Assembly (NCBI GenBank): GCA_020850915.1
Contig: JADZDV010000121.1
Coordinates: 1 to 11,228, forward strand
DNA: 11,228 nt
Source of the DNA: Chloroflexota bacterium
GTDB lineage: Bacteria > Chloroflexota > UBA6077 > JADZDV01
Reading direction: 5' to 3'
Below the pieces are notes generated by a model, which was not told the origin of the DNA, searched no databases, and was given only the letters and a program-made list of their open reading frames with translations. The position numbers and the translations under genes were made by a program. Of the stretch, positions 1-7,022 are shown piece by piece. The first letter of the stretch is position 1; each line of letters opens with the position of its first letter.

Positions 1-324
1 ACCCACGCCGTGAACCGGGGACGGATGACCCTTTCCGAGTACGTGCGTGCCTCGTCTGAAGGGCCCGCCCGGACCTGGGGTCTCTATCCCCGCAAGGGCG
101 CCATCCAGGTCGGCTCGGACGCGGACTTCACACTCGTGGATCTGCGACGAGAGGGCGTCATCGAGGAGTCACAGCTCCACGGTAAGAGCAATCTCGGACC
201 GTTTCTCGGCCAACAGGTGAAGGGACTTCCTGTCGCGACGATCGTTCGAGGCCGGGTCGTCATGCGCGACGGCCAACTCGTCGGCCAGGAGCGCGGCCGG
301 TTGGTGCGCCCCGTCCGCGCGTGA
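1..324 (+). CDS. Amidohydrolase (dihydroorotase/hydantoinase-like), C-terminal part only
   Basis: The frame is open from the first base of the window to a TGA at 322-324, so this is the 3' end of a gene that begins outside; the internal GTG at 10 is not a start. The 107 visible residues match the end of cyclic amidohydrolases (dihydroorotase, hydantoinase, allantoinase, D-aminoacylase type), zinc enzymes that hydrolyse cyclic amide bonds. Diagnostic stretches are GLYPRKGAIQVGSDADFTLV, where the chain leaves the TIM barrel and enters the small beta domain, and the terminal strand pair VKGLPVATIVRGRVVMRDG. The metal-binding histidines lie upstream and are not visible, so substrate and activity cannot be judged. 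It points toward the minus-strand operon and is not part of it. Confidence 0.85.
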   Translation, partial: THAVNRGRMTLSEYVRASSEGPARTWGLYPRKGAIQVGSDADFTLVDLRREGVIEESQLHGKSNLGPFLGQQVKGLPVATIVRGRVVMRDGQLVGQERGRLVRPVRA

Positions 325-326
325 CG

Positions 327-900
327 TCAGGCTTTGTGGAGCATGTCCCAGCGAACGACCGTCGCCCCCTCGACGGCGTGAAGCGCGAGCTTCTCGAGCA
401 GCCGGCCCGGGTCCAGACCTCGTCGATCGTCGTCGTGGGGGTCTGGGCGCCGAGCAAGCGCGGCAGGAACGCTGCGAACGCCACGATGGAGTGGGGATGC
501 TCGGTTGCGAGAGCGGTTGGCATGCCGAAGAAGACCCACCTCAGGCCGTACGGAAGCCCGAGCGGCGGCGGCAGGACGCTCCGACGCATCGGGAGTCTCT
601 GACCGGGCATGGCCGGTCTGCTGACAGGCAGCCAGCAGGCTAGCTCCCGCGCCCAGCAGCGCGCTCGCGCCTGGCAGGTGCAGCAGTGTTGGACGCTGCA
701 CCGTCCTCCGATCGTTCAAAGCCCACTGCTCGATCGTGGCCATCGTTCCGGCGGCGTCCAGGCTCCGACACGACTGCTCGGGCCAGCCAGCCACGTCCAA
801 CGGCGAGTCTGTCACGCCTGACATCAGGCGAGCCCCGGCGCCTTTCCCGCTCTGAATGGCAAGAGCCGCGATTGCTGCCATCAGACGCGCGCCGCCGCCC
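327..900 (-). pseudogene. Broken gene of unknown family, two frame changes
   Basis: No single frame carries a convincing protein here, but three consecutive minus-strand segments read like one. About 900-605 gives text including TIEQWALNDRRTVQRPTLLH. About 600-397, in another frame, includes RWVFFGMPTALATEHPHS and LLGAQTPTTTIDEVW. About 396-327 returns to the first frame with LLEKLALHAVEGATVVRWDM and a TGA at 327-329. The second switch looks like one lost base: GCCGGCTGCTCGAG at about 387-400 would read Ala-Gly-Leu-Leu-Glu with one extra G. I do not recognise the family. The gene lies downstream of the hydrolase at 1013 on the same strand and may once have been the last gene of that operon. 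The 5' end is indefinite, and an imperfect 39-bp direct repeat lies at 822-917. Two sequencing errors are the alternative explanation. Confidence 0.45.
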
Positions 901-1012
901 GTTCCGCTCCGGATGACCGGGTGTGGCGGGCCTGCCGGTTGGGGCCGAACCGTGTCGCTGCTGGGCGATTGATGCGCGCCAGCGCTCCCTTTCTGGCGAC
1001 AGGGCCCGGCCG

Positions 1013-2776
1013 TTATTCCTCCCGTGGGATCACCGGCAACAGCAGGTAGCTCTCTCGCGCTCCGCCGAGGTGCAGGGTCACCTTGCCGCCGAAGATCTCC
1101 GGCGGTCGGTCGTTCTGGTCGGCATGGGTGTACGGACCGACGCCCGTTGAGGGCTGGTGATAGGGCGCGGAGAACCTCACCGTCTTCCCGCCGTACTGGT
1201 AGTCCTTGCCGCGCACGGTAAGCGCCACACGGTACCCCGCCGGCACCACGATGCAAGTCGGCCAGATCTCCACGTCCAGCTCGTACGGCTGACCCGGCGT
1301 GAGCGGCTGCGTTTCGTCGTGCGTGTGGTAGGGCCGGTACGGCAGCGACTGCGTCAGGTCCAGCTTGCGGTGCGAGGCGCGCAGCCAGCCGAGGCCGATC
1401 GGCGTGCTCGGGTCGTTCGAACCCTGGAACACCACCTCTTCGCCCTCCGAGTCGAACACGCGCAGCACCAGGAACAGGTCCGCGTCGGTCGTGGACGACG
1501 ACACGAATAGCTTCGAAGCGACCGGCCCGGTGATCTCCAGCGGCGCCGGCAACGGTGGCGTGCTGAAGGTGACGCCATCACCCAGCCCGTCGTAGGTGAC
1601 TCTCTCCTCCGCGGCGGCTGGAAGACCGCCAAGTCTCAAGCCGTCGGCGTGCAGCCAGAGCTTCGTCCAATGCGTCCGGGCCAGGGGCCACTCCTGCTCA
1701 CGACGCAGCTCGAACCGCTCGCCCGGATGGCGGATGTTGAGCAGCACGCGCGCTTCGCGGTCCCAGCCGTTCTGGACGCCTTTCAGGTAGTAGTCCAGAA
1801 AGCGCTTCTGCAGCGCGACGCCCGCGTCAGCGTAGAAGCCGGTCCAGTGGGTATCGCCATGCACCTCGAGCCATTTCTCCTGGGAGGCCGCCTGAGTGAA
1901 CGCCTCGAAGTTGCCCCGGGGATGTAGCCCCTGGCCGCCCCAGTTGGCCACGGATAGGAACGGCACCTCCACCTCCGTCCAGTCCGCGGAGCGATCGCGG
2001 TACCACTGATCGTCCAGCGGGTGGCGCAGCGTCTCCGCCGTCAGGTCCAGGCGGTTACGGGCCAGCTCCTCTTCCGGTAGGTCCACCGAGCCGGCCACCG
2101 AGTCGCCGGTGTTCGGGTTGACCGGGGCGCGCGAGCCGACCCCGTACTGGACGTTGTAGACCTGGGCCGGGTACCAGCGGGCCCAGTTACGGCAGGGGAT
2201 ACCGCCGTGGTGGTTGGAGTCACGGTAGTAGTCTGCCGCTCCCTCCCAGGGGATCATCGCTGTCAGGTGCGGCGGGCGCAGCCCCGCGACCTGCCACTGG
2301 TTCATCGCGTAGTACGAGATGCCGAGCAGGCCGATCTTGCCGTTACTCCACGGCTGGCCTGCCGCCCACTCGATGCACTGGGCGAAGTCCCGCGTCTCAC
2401 GAGGAGACCAGACGTCCAGGAAACCGGGCGAGCAGCCGGCGCCGCGCGAGTCGACGCGCACGCAGACGTAGCCGTCCGGCACCCACTTCTCCGGATCGAC
2501 CGCCTCCCAGTTCTGGTACTTGTTGGTGGAATGAGCGGCCGTGTCCGGGCTGCTCGTGACCATCAGGTCCCACTGGTCAGGGAACGCCTCGGAGAAGAGC
2601 AGACCCTTGGCGTACGGCCCGTGGTTCATGACCGTCGGATAGCGGCCGTCCTCGATCGGACGGAAGACGTCCGCCCGCAGGACGATGCCGTCATCCATGG
2701 GGACCGGCACGTTCCAGTCGATGCGCATGCCATCGCGAATCTCGCTTCGCTCGAAAGACTGGCCGCTGTTCGTCAT
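1013..2776 (-). CDS. CocE/NonD family hydrolase (S15-type alpha/beta hydrolase with PepX_C-like domain)
   Basis: This 587-residue protein has the architecture of the Xaa-Pro dipeptidyl-peptidase/cocaine esterase family, serine hydrolases that cleave esters or amides. An S15-type alpha/beta-hydrolase core runs to about residue 335 and a jelly-roll C-terminal domain follows (about 370-585, with LEITGPVASKLFVSSSTTDA and PYRPYHTHDE). Visible parts are the oxyanion-type Tyr55 in GPYAKG, the nucleophile elbow GISYYA with Ser154, and HGDTHW (His306/His310). Where characterised members carry the triad Asp in a WYDGF-like motif, this one reads NWGGQGLHPRGNFEAF without an Asp. The start is ATG, preceded by GAGGTGAG about six bases away. 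It begins only four bases after the isomerase gene stops, so it is probably the last intact gene of a four-gene operon. A paralogue lies at 9079-10833. No signal peptide is apparent. The substrate is unknown. Confidence 0.88.
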   Translation of the reverse strand: MTNSGQSFERSEIRDGMRIDWNVPVPMDDGIVLRADVFRPIEDGRYPTVMNHGPYAKGLLFSEAFPDQWDLMVTSSPDTAAHSTNKYQNWEAVDPEKWVPDGYVCVRVDSRGAGCSPGFLDVWSPRETRDFAQCIEWAAGQPWSNGKIGLLGISYYAMNQWQVAGLRPPHLTAMIPWEGAADYYRDSNHHGGIPCRNWARWYPAQVYNVQYGVGSRAPVNPNTGDSVAGSVDLPEEELARNRLDLTAETLRHPLDDQWYRDRSADWTEVEVPFLSVANWGGQGLHPRGNFEAFTQAASQEKWLEVHGDTHWTGFYADAGVALQKRFLDYYLKGVQNGWDREARVLLNIRHPGERFELRREQEWPLARTHWTKLWLHADGLRLGGLPAAAEERVTYDGLGDGVTFSTPPLPAPLEITGPVASKLFVSSSTTDADLFLVLRVFDSEGEEVVFQGSNDPSTPIGLGWLRASHRKLDLTQSLPYRPYHTHDETQPLTPGQPYELDVEIWPTCIVVPAGYRVALTVRGKDYQYGGKTVRFSAPYHQPSTGVGPYTHADQNDRPPEIFGGKVTLHLGGARESYLLLPVIPREE

Positions 2777-2780
2777 GCTC

Positions 2781-3629
2781 TCACCTCGAACTCTTTGCTA
2801 ACGCTTCCATCTGACGCAGGAACGCCAGGCTGCTCGCGGTCAGCTCGCTGGCGCGGTCGGAGTGTCGACTCAGCTCGACGCTGACCAGGCCGTCGTACTG
2901 TGCATCAACCAGGGCTCGAAAGATCGGCAGGAAGTCAATCTCGCCCTCTCCAAACGGCAGATGGGCATGTCGCCGGTCGCGCATGTCGTCGATCTGAATG
3001 TGGAGCAGACGCTCCTCCCGCGCGAGGCGCGCGAAATGCTGCTCCGGCCGCCCCTCCTCCGTGCAGTAGACGTGCCCCACATCGGCGGTCAGACCGAAGC
3101 TGGTCTGGCCTAGCTCAGTCCGCAGCCGCCGATAGTCGTCCAGCGTCGCGATGAAGTGGCCCGGCTCCGGCTCCAGCGCGACGGCCATCCCGAGCTCCTC
3201 CGCGCGCTGGCAGACCGCGGCGAGCCCCTCCACCAGCCACTGCCACGCGCTCTCTGGGTTCACGTTCTCCCGCGGCGTGCCGGTGCAGAACACTAGCAGT
3301 CGGGCGCCCAGCTCCGCCGCGATCTCCAGCGAAGCCCGCAAGAACCGCCGGCGCGCGGCCCGTCCGCCACCGTCCGGGTGGAAGAGGCTCGGCTCGAAAC
3401 GCTCGTCGCTCAGCGCGTTCGGCACGCCAGCGCCGCAGACAACGCCGAGATCCCGCTCGCGCAGGGCTGACCGGAGCCTGGCGACGTCCGCCGGGGAGGC
3501 CCGCAGCGGATCGAGATGCTCGCGCTGGAACGCCAGCTCGATGGCGTCGTAGCCGCGGTCGGCCACCAGTTGGACGGCCTTGACCGCGCTGTGGCACTTC
3601 AGGCCGTTGGAGTTGTAGCCGAACCGCAT
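2781..3629 (-). CDS. Sugar phosphate isomerase/epimerase (AP endonuclease 2-like TIM barrel)
   Basis: This 282-residue protein fits the xylose-isomerase-like TIM-barrel family that includes IolE, IolI, hydroxypyruvate isomerase and endonuclease IV-like proteins. Landmarks are the first strand MRFGYNSNGLKCHSAV, GYDAIELAF (27-35), ALEPEPGHF with acidic metal-ligand candidates Glu153/Glu155, TADVGHV with Asp183 and His186, LLHIQIDDM with His210 and Asp214, and VSVELSRHSD with Glu252 on the last strand. These match the divalent-metal site of the fold, so an isomerase or epimerase acting on a sugar, sugar phosphate or inosose is likely; the exact substrate cannot be read. It starts 15 bases after the inositol-3-phosphate synthase stops and ends 4 bases before the hydrolase begins, which implies co-transcription. 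No strong ribosome binding site precedes the ATG, so translational coupling is plausible. Confidence 0.85.
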   Translation of the reverse strand: MRFGYNSNGLKCHSAVKAVQLVADRGYDAIELAFQREHLDPLRASPADVARLRSALRERDLGVVCGAGVPNALSDERFEPSLFHPDGGGRAARRRFLRASLEIAAELGARLLVFCTGTPRENVNPESAWQWLVEGLAAVCQRAEELGMAVALEPEPGHFIATLDDYRRLRTELGQTSFGLTADVGHVYCTEEGRPEQHFARLAREERLLHIQIDDMRDRRHAHLPFGEGEIDFLPIFRALVDAQYDGLVSVELSRHSDRASELTASSLAFLRQMEALAKSSR

Positions 3630-3644
3630 GTCATGAGCCGCGCG

Positions 3645-4895
3645 TCAGCGCTCGTCCGAAGTCGACGGGCTCTCAGCACGGCAGCGGTCAAGGTACGTGT
3701 TGAAGAGCGCCGCCTGTCGAAAGAAGTCCTGCTCGTCTGAAGCGTACGGATCTTTGAAGAACATCGCCAGGTGAGCGAGCGGCCCGCTCTCGCCACGGCG
3801 CTGCGCAAGGTCTACCAATCGCACGAGGTCCAGCACCAGCGGCGCCGCCAGGATGGAATCCTGGCCCTGCCAGTCGATCCGCATGCTCATGCGAGCACCG
3901 AGCCAGCCTTCGAAGTCAACACAGTCCCAGGCCTCTTTGGCGTCACCGCGTGGCGGGTAGTAGTCGATCCGCACGCGGTGGACGAAATCCTCGTAGCCGA
4001 GGATGCGACCGAGCACGCGCTCCTTGCTCTGAATCTTGGTGGCGCCGTGGCCTGGATCGTCCAGGATCTGGCCGTCGCCGCCTCCCAGGATGTTGGTGCT
4101 GTACCAGCCGACCAGCCGAAGCTGCCGCATGCGGAGCATCGGCGCGAGGACCGTCTTGTAGAGAGTCTGGCCGGTCTTGCCGTCACGCCCTGCCAGCGGC
4201 ACCCCACGGTTCCTGGCAAGCTGCTGCAAGGCTGGGACCTCAACCGTGGCGCTTGGCGTGAAGTTCACGAAGCCGCAATTCGAGGAGAGCGCCGCGTAAC
4301 CGTAGAGCATGCCGTTGGCAATCTCAGGCGCGTTCGACTGGAGACCGCGTCGGAACGCCCCGAGACTGGCATGCGCGGGGCCCGGCTCAACCTGCCGATC
4401 GGTGCTGGAGCAGTTGACGACGACGACTCGCTCCAGCTCGTGCAGCGTTCGGAAGGCTGTAATGTCGGCTGAGATCTTCTCGGCCGCCTCGATCTGGCCG
4501 AGCGAGCTGTCAGAGCCGATGTGAGCCAGTTGGCGCACGGCGCTGCCCGCGTTGACCGGGATACCCGGGAGGATGCAAACGCGCTCCAGGTCCGACCGAA
4601 CCTGCTGCAGGACCGACGCCGGGACTATGCCGTGGTGCTCCGCCCGCTGGTACAACGGGGTCTGATCCAGGTCCCAGCCGCCGAAGCGCAGCGATTCGAT
4701 CGGGGCGAGGTCCAGCCCCGCGCAGTCGTCAGACAGGGTGATCGAGCCCCGGGGTGCCGTCAGGCCGCGGTGCAACGCCGCGACCCCGGCTACGGTTGTG
4801 CTCGCGACCGCGCCGCCAGCGCCGATGAACATCACTCCGAGGCGACGCGCGCCTGGCCGATCCATCACATCCCGCGCCACTGTCAACGCTTCCAC
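3645..4895 (-). CDS. Inositol-3-phosphate synthase (MIPS family)
   Basis: The family converts glucose 6-phosphate to 1L-myo-inositol 1-phosphate with NAD cycled as a cofactor. The protein has 416 residues from the furthest GTG. The NAD-binding loop is FIGAGGAVASTTVAG (23-37). Later come SSNCGFVNFTPS (204-215), the catalytic-lysine region AGRDGKTGQTLYKTVLAPM (Lys240, Lys247), WYSTNILGGGDG (264-275), PPRGDAKEAWD (314-324) and DSILAAPLVLDL (346-357), a stretch well conserved in MIPS. Length is as expected for the short bacterial branch. The start is uncertain: GTG 4895 overlaps the upstream gene by 13 bases, GTG 4880 follows a GGAAG motif, and ATG 4865 is the first ATG. All leave the NAD fold intact. 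It is the second gene of the operon, so inositol phosphate is a plausible intermediate of the pathway. Confidence 0.88.
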   Translation of the reverse strand: MEALTVARDVMDRPGARRLGVMFIGAGGAVASTTVAGVAALHRGLTAPRGSITLSDDCAGLDLAPIESLRFGGWDLDQTPLYQRAEHHGIVPASVLQQVRSDLERVCILPGIPVNAGSAVRQLAHIGSDSSLGQIEAAEKISADITAFRTLHELERVVVVNCSSTDRQVEPGPAHASLGAFRRGLQSNAPEIANGMLYGYAALSSNCGFVNFTPSATVEVPALQQLARNRGVPLAGRDGKTGQTLYKTVLAPMLRMRQLRLVGWYSTNILGGGDGQILDDPGHGATKIQSKERVLGRILGYEDFVHRVRIDYYPPRGDAKEAWDCVDFEGWLGARMSMRIDWQGQDSILAAPLVLDLVRLVDLAQRRGESGPLAHLAMFFKDPYASDEQDFFRQAALFNTYLDRCRAESPSTSDER

Positions 4896-5389
4896 TCCCG
4901 ACCGATCAGCACGGCAACCGGTGCGCGTCGCTCTTGCGCTTCCTGGAAAGCCTGCTGGACTACGCCAACGTCTCCGTCGCTCTCCAGGAGGTGGTAGCTG
5001 ACGCCCCAGGTCCTGAGCAGCGGCTCGAGGTAGATCGCCGCTGAGTCCGTCATCGGCTGGTCGCCGCGCCAGCCCCGGTAGCCAATCATCATGAGCAGCG
5101 GGAGGCCGACGTCGATGACCAGGCCGCGGAGGGAATCGCCAGACTCCATGAACCCTGTGTTCTGAAGCAGGCAGATCGGCTGTTTGCCACCGGCCAGCAG
5201 GCCCACGGCGACAGCGACCGTCTCGGCTTCACGACAGACCTGCACCAGGCTCAGCGTCTTGTCCGCCGCGAGCGCCTCGTACATGAAATTGGCCTCACTG
5301 TCCGGCAGCCAGACGACGTGCGTGATGCCACATCGCTTCAGCGCGTCCAGAACCCGCTCGGCGCTCAGGCCGGACTCGGCTGTTGGCAC
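4883..5389 (-). CDS. Thiamine diphosphate-binding PYR-domain protein (sulfopyruvate/phosphonopyruvate decarboxylase alpha-like)
   Basis: At 168 residues this equals only the N-terminal (PYR) half of a thiamine-diphosphate decarboxylase, like the alpha subunit of two-chain sulfopyruvate decarboxylase (ComD) and the first half of phosphonopyruvate decarboxylase. The key match is CREAETVAVAVGL, where Glu54 aligns with the Glu that activates the cofactor aminopyrimidine. It is followed by LLQNTGFMESGDSLRGL and MIGYRGWRGDQP, which align with the QNSG and GWRG segments of those enzymes. The PP domain with its GDG...N pyrophosphate and magnesium site is in neither this gene nor anything else in the window, so a beta partner must be elsewhere or the protein works differently. 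The start is GTG 5389, chosen because AGGAGG precedes it by five bases. It is the first gene of the operon. The true substrate is open. Confidence 0.8.
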   Translation of the reverse strand: MPTAESGLSAERVLDALKRCGITHVVWLPDSEANFMYEALAADKTLSLVQVCREAETVAVAVGLLAGGKQPICLLQNTGFMESGDSLRGLVIDVGLPLLMMIGYRGWRGDQPMTDSAAIYLEPLLRTWGVSYHLLESDGDVGVVQQAFQEAQERRAPVAVLIGREWKR

Positions 5390-5418
5390 GCCACCCTCCT
5401 CGTCGACCGGTTTACTCC

Positions 5419-5447
5419 ATTATCCCCAACGCCGCGGGCGAGCGGCG
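5419..5447 (-). promoter_or_regulatory. Candidate promoter/operator of the four-gene operon
   Basis: On the minus strand GATAAT (5419-5424) is a one-mismatch -10 box about 30 bases ahead of the GTG at 5389. No good -35 box lies 17 bases upstream; that position is occupied by one arm of the inverted repeat CGCCGC (5430-5435) / GCGGCG (5442-5447). An activator-dependent promoter would explain a missing -35 box, and the divergent LuxR-type gene is the obvious candidate regulator. A second inverted repeat, CCAGA (5489-5493) / TCTGG (5508-5512), lies in the AT-richer centre of the intergenic region. This is pattern matching only. Confidence 0.3.
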
Positions 5448-5570
5448 ACATGCGAGACCAGATGGCATGCCGGCTCGCGGACAATTCTCCAGACATTTTC
5501 TTAAAGATCTGGTACTATCCTGAACCGAATGACGGGGAGCTAACCCTCGGGCGGTGAAGGGGCGACGACG

Positions 5571-5987
5571 ATGTCCGCGATCGAACGGCCGGACACGGCC
5601 TCGTCTCTGGCCGAATTACGCGATCGGATTCGGCGGACGACAGCCTCCCTGAAGAGTCAGCGCGAGACGTCCCGGCGCCTCGCGGAGCGCCTTCGATCTC
5701 TCCGGGATGAGCTTCGCGATCGCCAGCCTCGGAAACGGCGCCCGTCTACTCCGCGACCGGCGGGGGCAGCGCTTGACCGGCTGACACCGCGCCAGTTCGA
5801 AGTTGCCCGGCTCCTCGCGCTGGGCTATACCAACGCCATGATCGCCGACGCGCTCGTCATCACGTCTGGCACGGTCGCCAATCACGTCGAGAACATCCTG
5901 ATCAGGCTGGATCTCCGAAATCGGACCCAGGTCGCGGCGTGGCTGCACAGCCACGACAGCGCGTCGACAGGGCGCCCTAACGACTGA
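5571..5987 (+). CDS. LuxR-type helix-turn-helix transcriptional regulator, small, no sensor domain
   Basis: A 138-residue protein. Residues about 12-55 are rich in Arg, Glu, Leu and Ser with heptad-like spacing and probably form a coiled coil; a basic Pro/Arg linker follows. Residues 71-127 are a LuxR/GerE DNA-binding domain: LTPRQFEVARLLALGYTN, then the recognition helix region SGTVANHVENILIRLDLRNR. There is no receiver, PAS or autoinducer-binding domain, so it should dimerise through the coiled coil and bind DNA without a sensor of its own. The ATG at 5571 is preceded by GAAGGGG eight to nine bases upstream. It diverges from the operon that starts at 5389 across about 180 bases, the usual arrangement for a local regulator; that role is inferred. 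No clear promoter is visible beyond -10-like TACTAT at 5513-5518. Confidence 0.85.
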   Translation: MSAIERPDTASSLAELRDRIRRTTASLKSQRETSRRLAERLRSLRDELRDRQPRKRRPSTPRPAGAALDRLTPRQFEVARLLALGYTNAMIADALVITSGTVANHVENILIRLDLRNRTQVAAWLHSHDSASTGRPND

Positions 5988-6015
5988 TCGCCATGCTGGC
6001 GCGTGGCATCACGCG

Positions 6016-6246
6016 CTAGCCGCGGTCGCCCGGATCGCGGCGACGCCAGGGCGCAGTCAGCCTCGGAAGGCGCAGCCGGGGGCGGTGGGGCAGGCGCGCT
6101 TCCAGCCGCTCGACCAGCGGCCGAAAGCGCGTACGCTTGAGGAAGCGTCCCGCGCCAAGCATCAGCAGGAGTGTGATGGTTCCCTTGACCGACATCCAGA
6201 CCACGCCAAGCGCAACCGCGTTCTCCAGCGTCAGCCAATCTTCCAT
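6016..6246 (-). CDS. Possible small single-helix membrane protein
   Basis: Within a longer open frame that continues to 6375, the ATG at 6246 begins a credible 76-residue protein. It has a short acidic N-terminus (MEDWLTLEN), a hydrophobic stretch from about residue 10 to 35 (ALGVVWMSVKGTITLLLMLG) and a strongly basic tail (RFLKRTRFRPLVERLEARLP). That fits one inner-membrane helix with the basic end in the cytoplasm. The sequence before Met1 in this frame looks like non-coding GC-rich DNA, which is why I prefer the internal start; only a weak GGCGG lies before it. It converges with the LuxR-type gene, 28 bases apart at their 3' ends. No family is recognised, and it may be spurious. Confidence 0.35.
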   Translation of the reverse strand: MEDWLTLENAVALGVVWMSVKGTITLLLMLGAGRFLKRTRFRPLVERLEARLPHRPRLRLPRLTAPWRRRDPGDRG

Positions 6247-6581
6247 CTGCCGCCGTCTTTCAGCGTCTGTCCCGATGGGCGCCCTGCGCCGTCCACTCAG
6301 CCGATCTTCACCCACGCGAACTGGCTCGTCAACCCTGCGCCTGGCGCAGAGAACCTCATGGTGGTGGGATCTCATGGTAATGGGTCTGGCTGACAGCGTC
6401 GACCGATACGTCCGTTCTGGTCACCGCCCTGCTGGCCCCATCGCCTGGGTGAGCACGAGCTGGTGCTCAGACTTGACAGGATGACTTCGCCCCAGGCGCC
6501 CCTCCGAGGCGTGCCCGCTCGGCCAGCTCAGCCAGGCCGCCCCACCCAGGCCGACCAGGCGTACCAGTGGGCCGGTGCGAC
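6247..6581. other. Gene-free stretch
   Basis: I see no convincing gene on either strand. Open frames here have the Arg/Pro/Ser/Gly-rich composition of GC-rich non-coding DNA. The only structure noted is a short hairpin with arms GAGCAC (6451-6456) and GTGCTC (6463-6468), without a T-run, so I do not call it a terminator. Confidence 0.5.
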
Positions 6582-6850
6582 TCACCTCCGCGCTGCCTTC
6601 CACACTCCCTCCGGCCGGGCCACGTCGCTGGGTTCGAGAGCAGCCTGAATTCGTACGGACCCGGCCAGGAGCTGACCGATCGTTCGCCTGCTCTGTCTGG
6701 TATGGGGAATGCCCCTGTGCGGCGGTCCGCGCTGATGAAGCGCGATGAAGCGCAAGGAAGTCCTGGTCCCGGGTCACGAAGACGCCGTGAGCGGATCTTG
6801 TCCGCGCCGCTGACGCACGAGCTCGTCCTCTAGCTGGCCGATGTGGACGA
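6582..6850 (-). pseudogene. Decayed DUF5615 (PIN-like) toxin gene
   Basis: DUF5615 proteins are small PIN-like, VapC-related putative toxin nucleases. On the minus strand GVFVTRDQDFLALH matches the central LVTRDQDFL core of the family. Downstream, in a different frame, HRGIPHTRQ then RRTIGQLLAG match its C-terminal beta strand and helix, ending at a TGA at 6582-6584. The two pieces join perfectly if one copy of the tandem 10-bp duplication GATGAAGCGC (6734-6743, 6744-6753) is removed, giving LALHQRGPPHRGIPHTRQ. Upstream, LEDELVRQRRGQDPLTA resembles the family's N-terminus, but roughly 35 residues between it and the VTRDQDF core are missing. The gene therefore carries at least a frameshift and an internal deletion and should be inactive. 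It abuts a DUF433-like remnant, its usual partner. Confidence 0.6.
6734..6753. repeat. 10-bp tandem duplication causing a frameshift
   Basis: GATGAAGCGC occurs twice back to back with no mismatch. Being 10 bp, it shifts the reading frame of the minus-strand DUF5615 remnant. Removing one unit restores a continuous match to the family, so this is probably the lesion itself. Slippage between short direct repeats is the likely origin. Confidence 0.85.
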
Positions 6851-7022
6851 GCTGGAACGCCGTGGTGGTCCTGTCCCTCTCGGCGATGGCGTCTTCGATC
6901 TCGCCAGGATCATCCCAGCAATTGGTCAGGTCCGCGTGGACGTCTGCCAGGGTGAGCGGTGGGAAGGGGTACACGTCTTCGTCGGGCGACGTTCCGAGCG
7001 CATCGTACGAGATGACAACGGC
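6840..7022 (-). pseudogene. Decayed DUF433-type antitoxin gene (C-terminal half)
   Basis: DUF433 proteins are small winged-helix-like proteins that commonly precede DUF5615 toxins and are regarded as their antitoxins. The minus strand reads VVISYDALGTSPDEDVYPFP and then PLTLADVHADLTNCWDDPGE, IEDAIAERD. This fits the family's C-terminal LTLAQVxAALxYYxDHxxEID pattern, with normally aromatic positions changed to Asn-Cys. In the same frame a TAG (7023-7025) lies just upstream, and I cannot find the GGRPxIRGTR N-terminal signature in any frame further up. The frame runs on into DUF5615-like text without a separate stop and start. The gene appears truncated and probably non-functional. It lies just outside the integrated element that begins at 7209. 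Confidence 0.5.

Noticed and set aside
977..998. Hairpin CGCCAG/CTGGCG downstream of the operon hydrolase stop
   Set aside because: There is no T-run on the minus strand after it and the loop is 10 bases, so an intrinsic terminator is not supported.
327..1256. A 309-residue minus-strand open frame overlapping the end of the CocE/NonD gene
   Set aside because: The part above 1013 is a shadow frame of the hydrolase gene. Only the piece below about 900 shows protein-like text, and that only when combined with a second frame.
3771..4472. A 233-residue plus-strand frame, with similar long plus-strand frames at 2207-2884 and 4521-4997
   Set aside because: They are antisense shadows of the isomerase, inositol synthase and hydrolase genes, whose catalytic motifs settle the coding strand.
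6451..6468. Small palindrome GAGCAC/GTGCTC as a terminator
   Set aside because: It is a short stem with no T-run and is not placed at the end of any gene.
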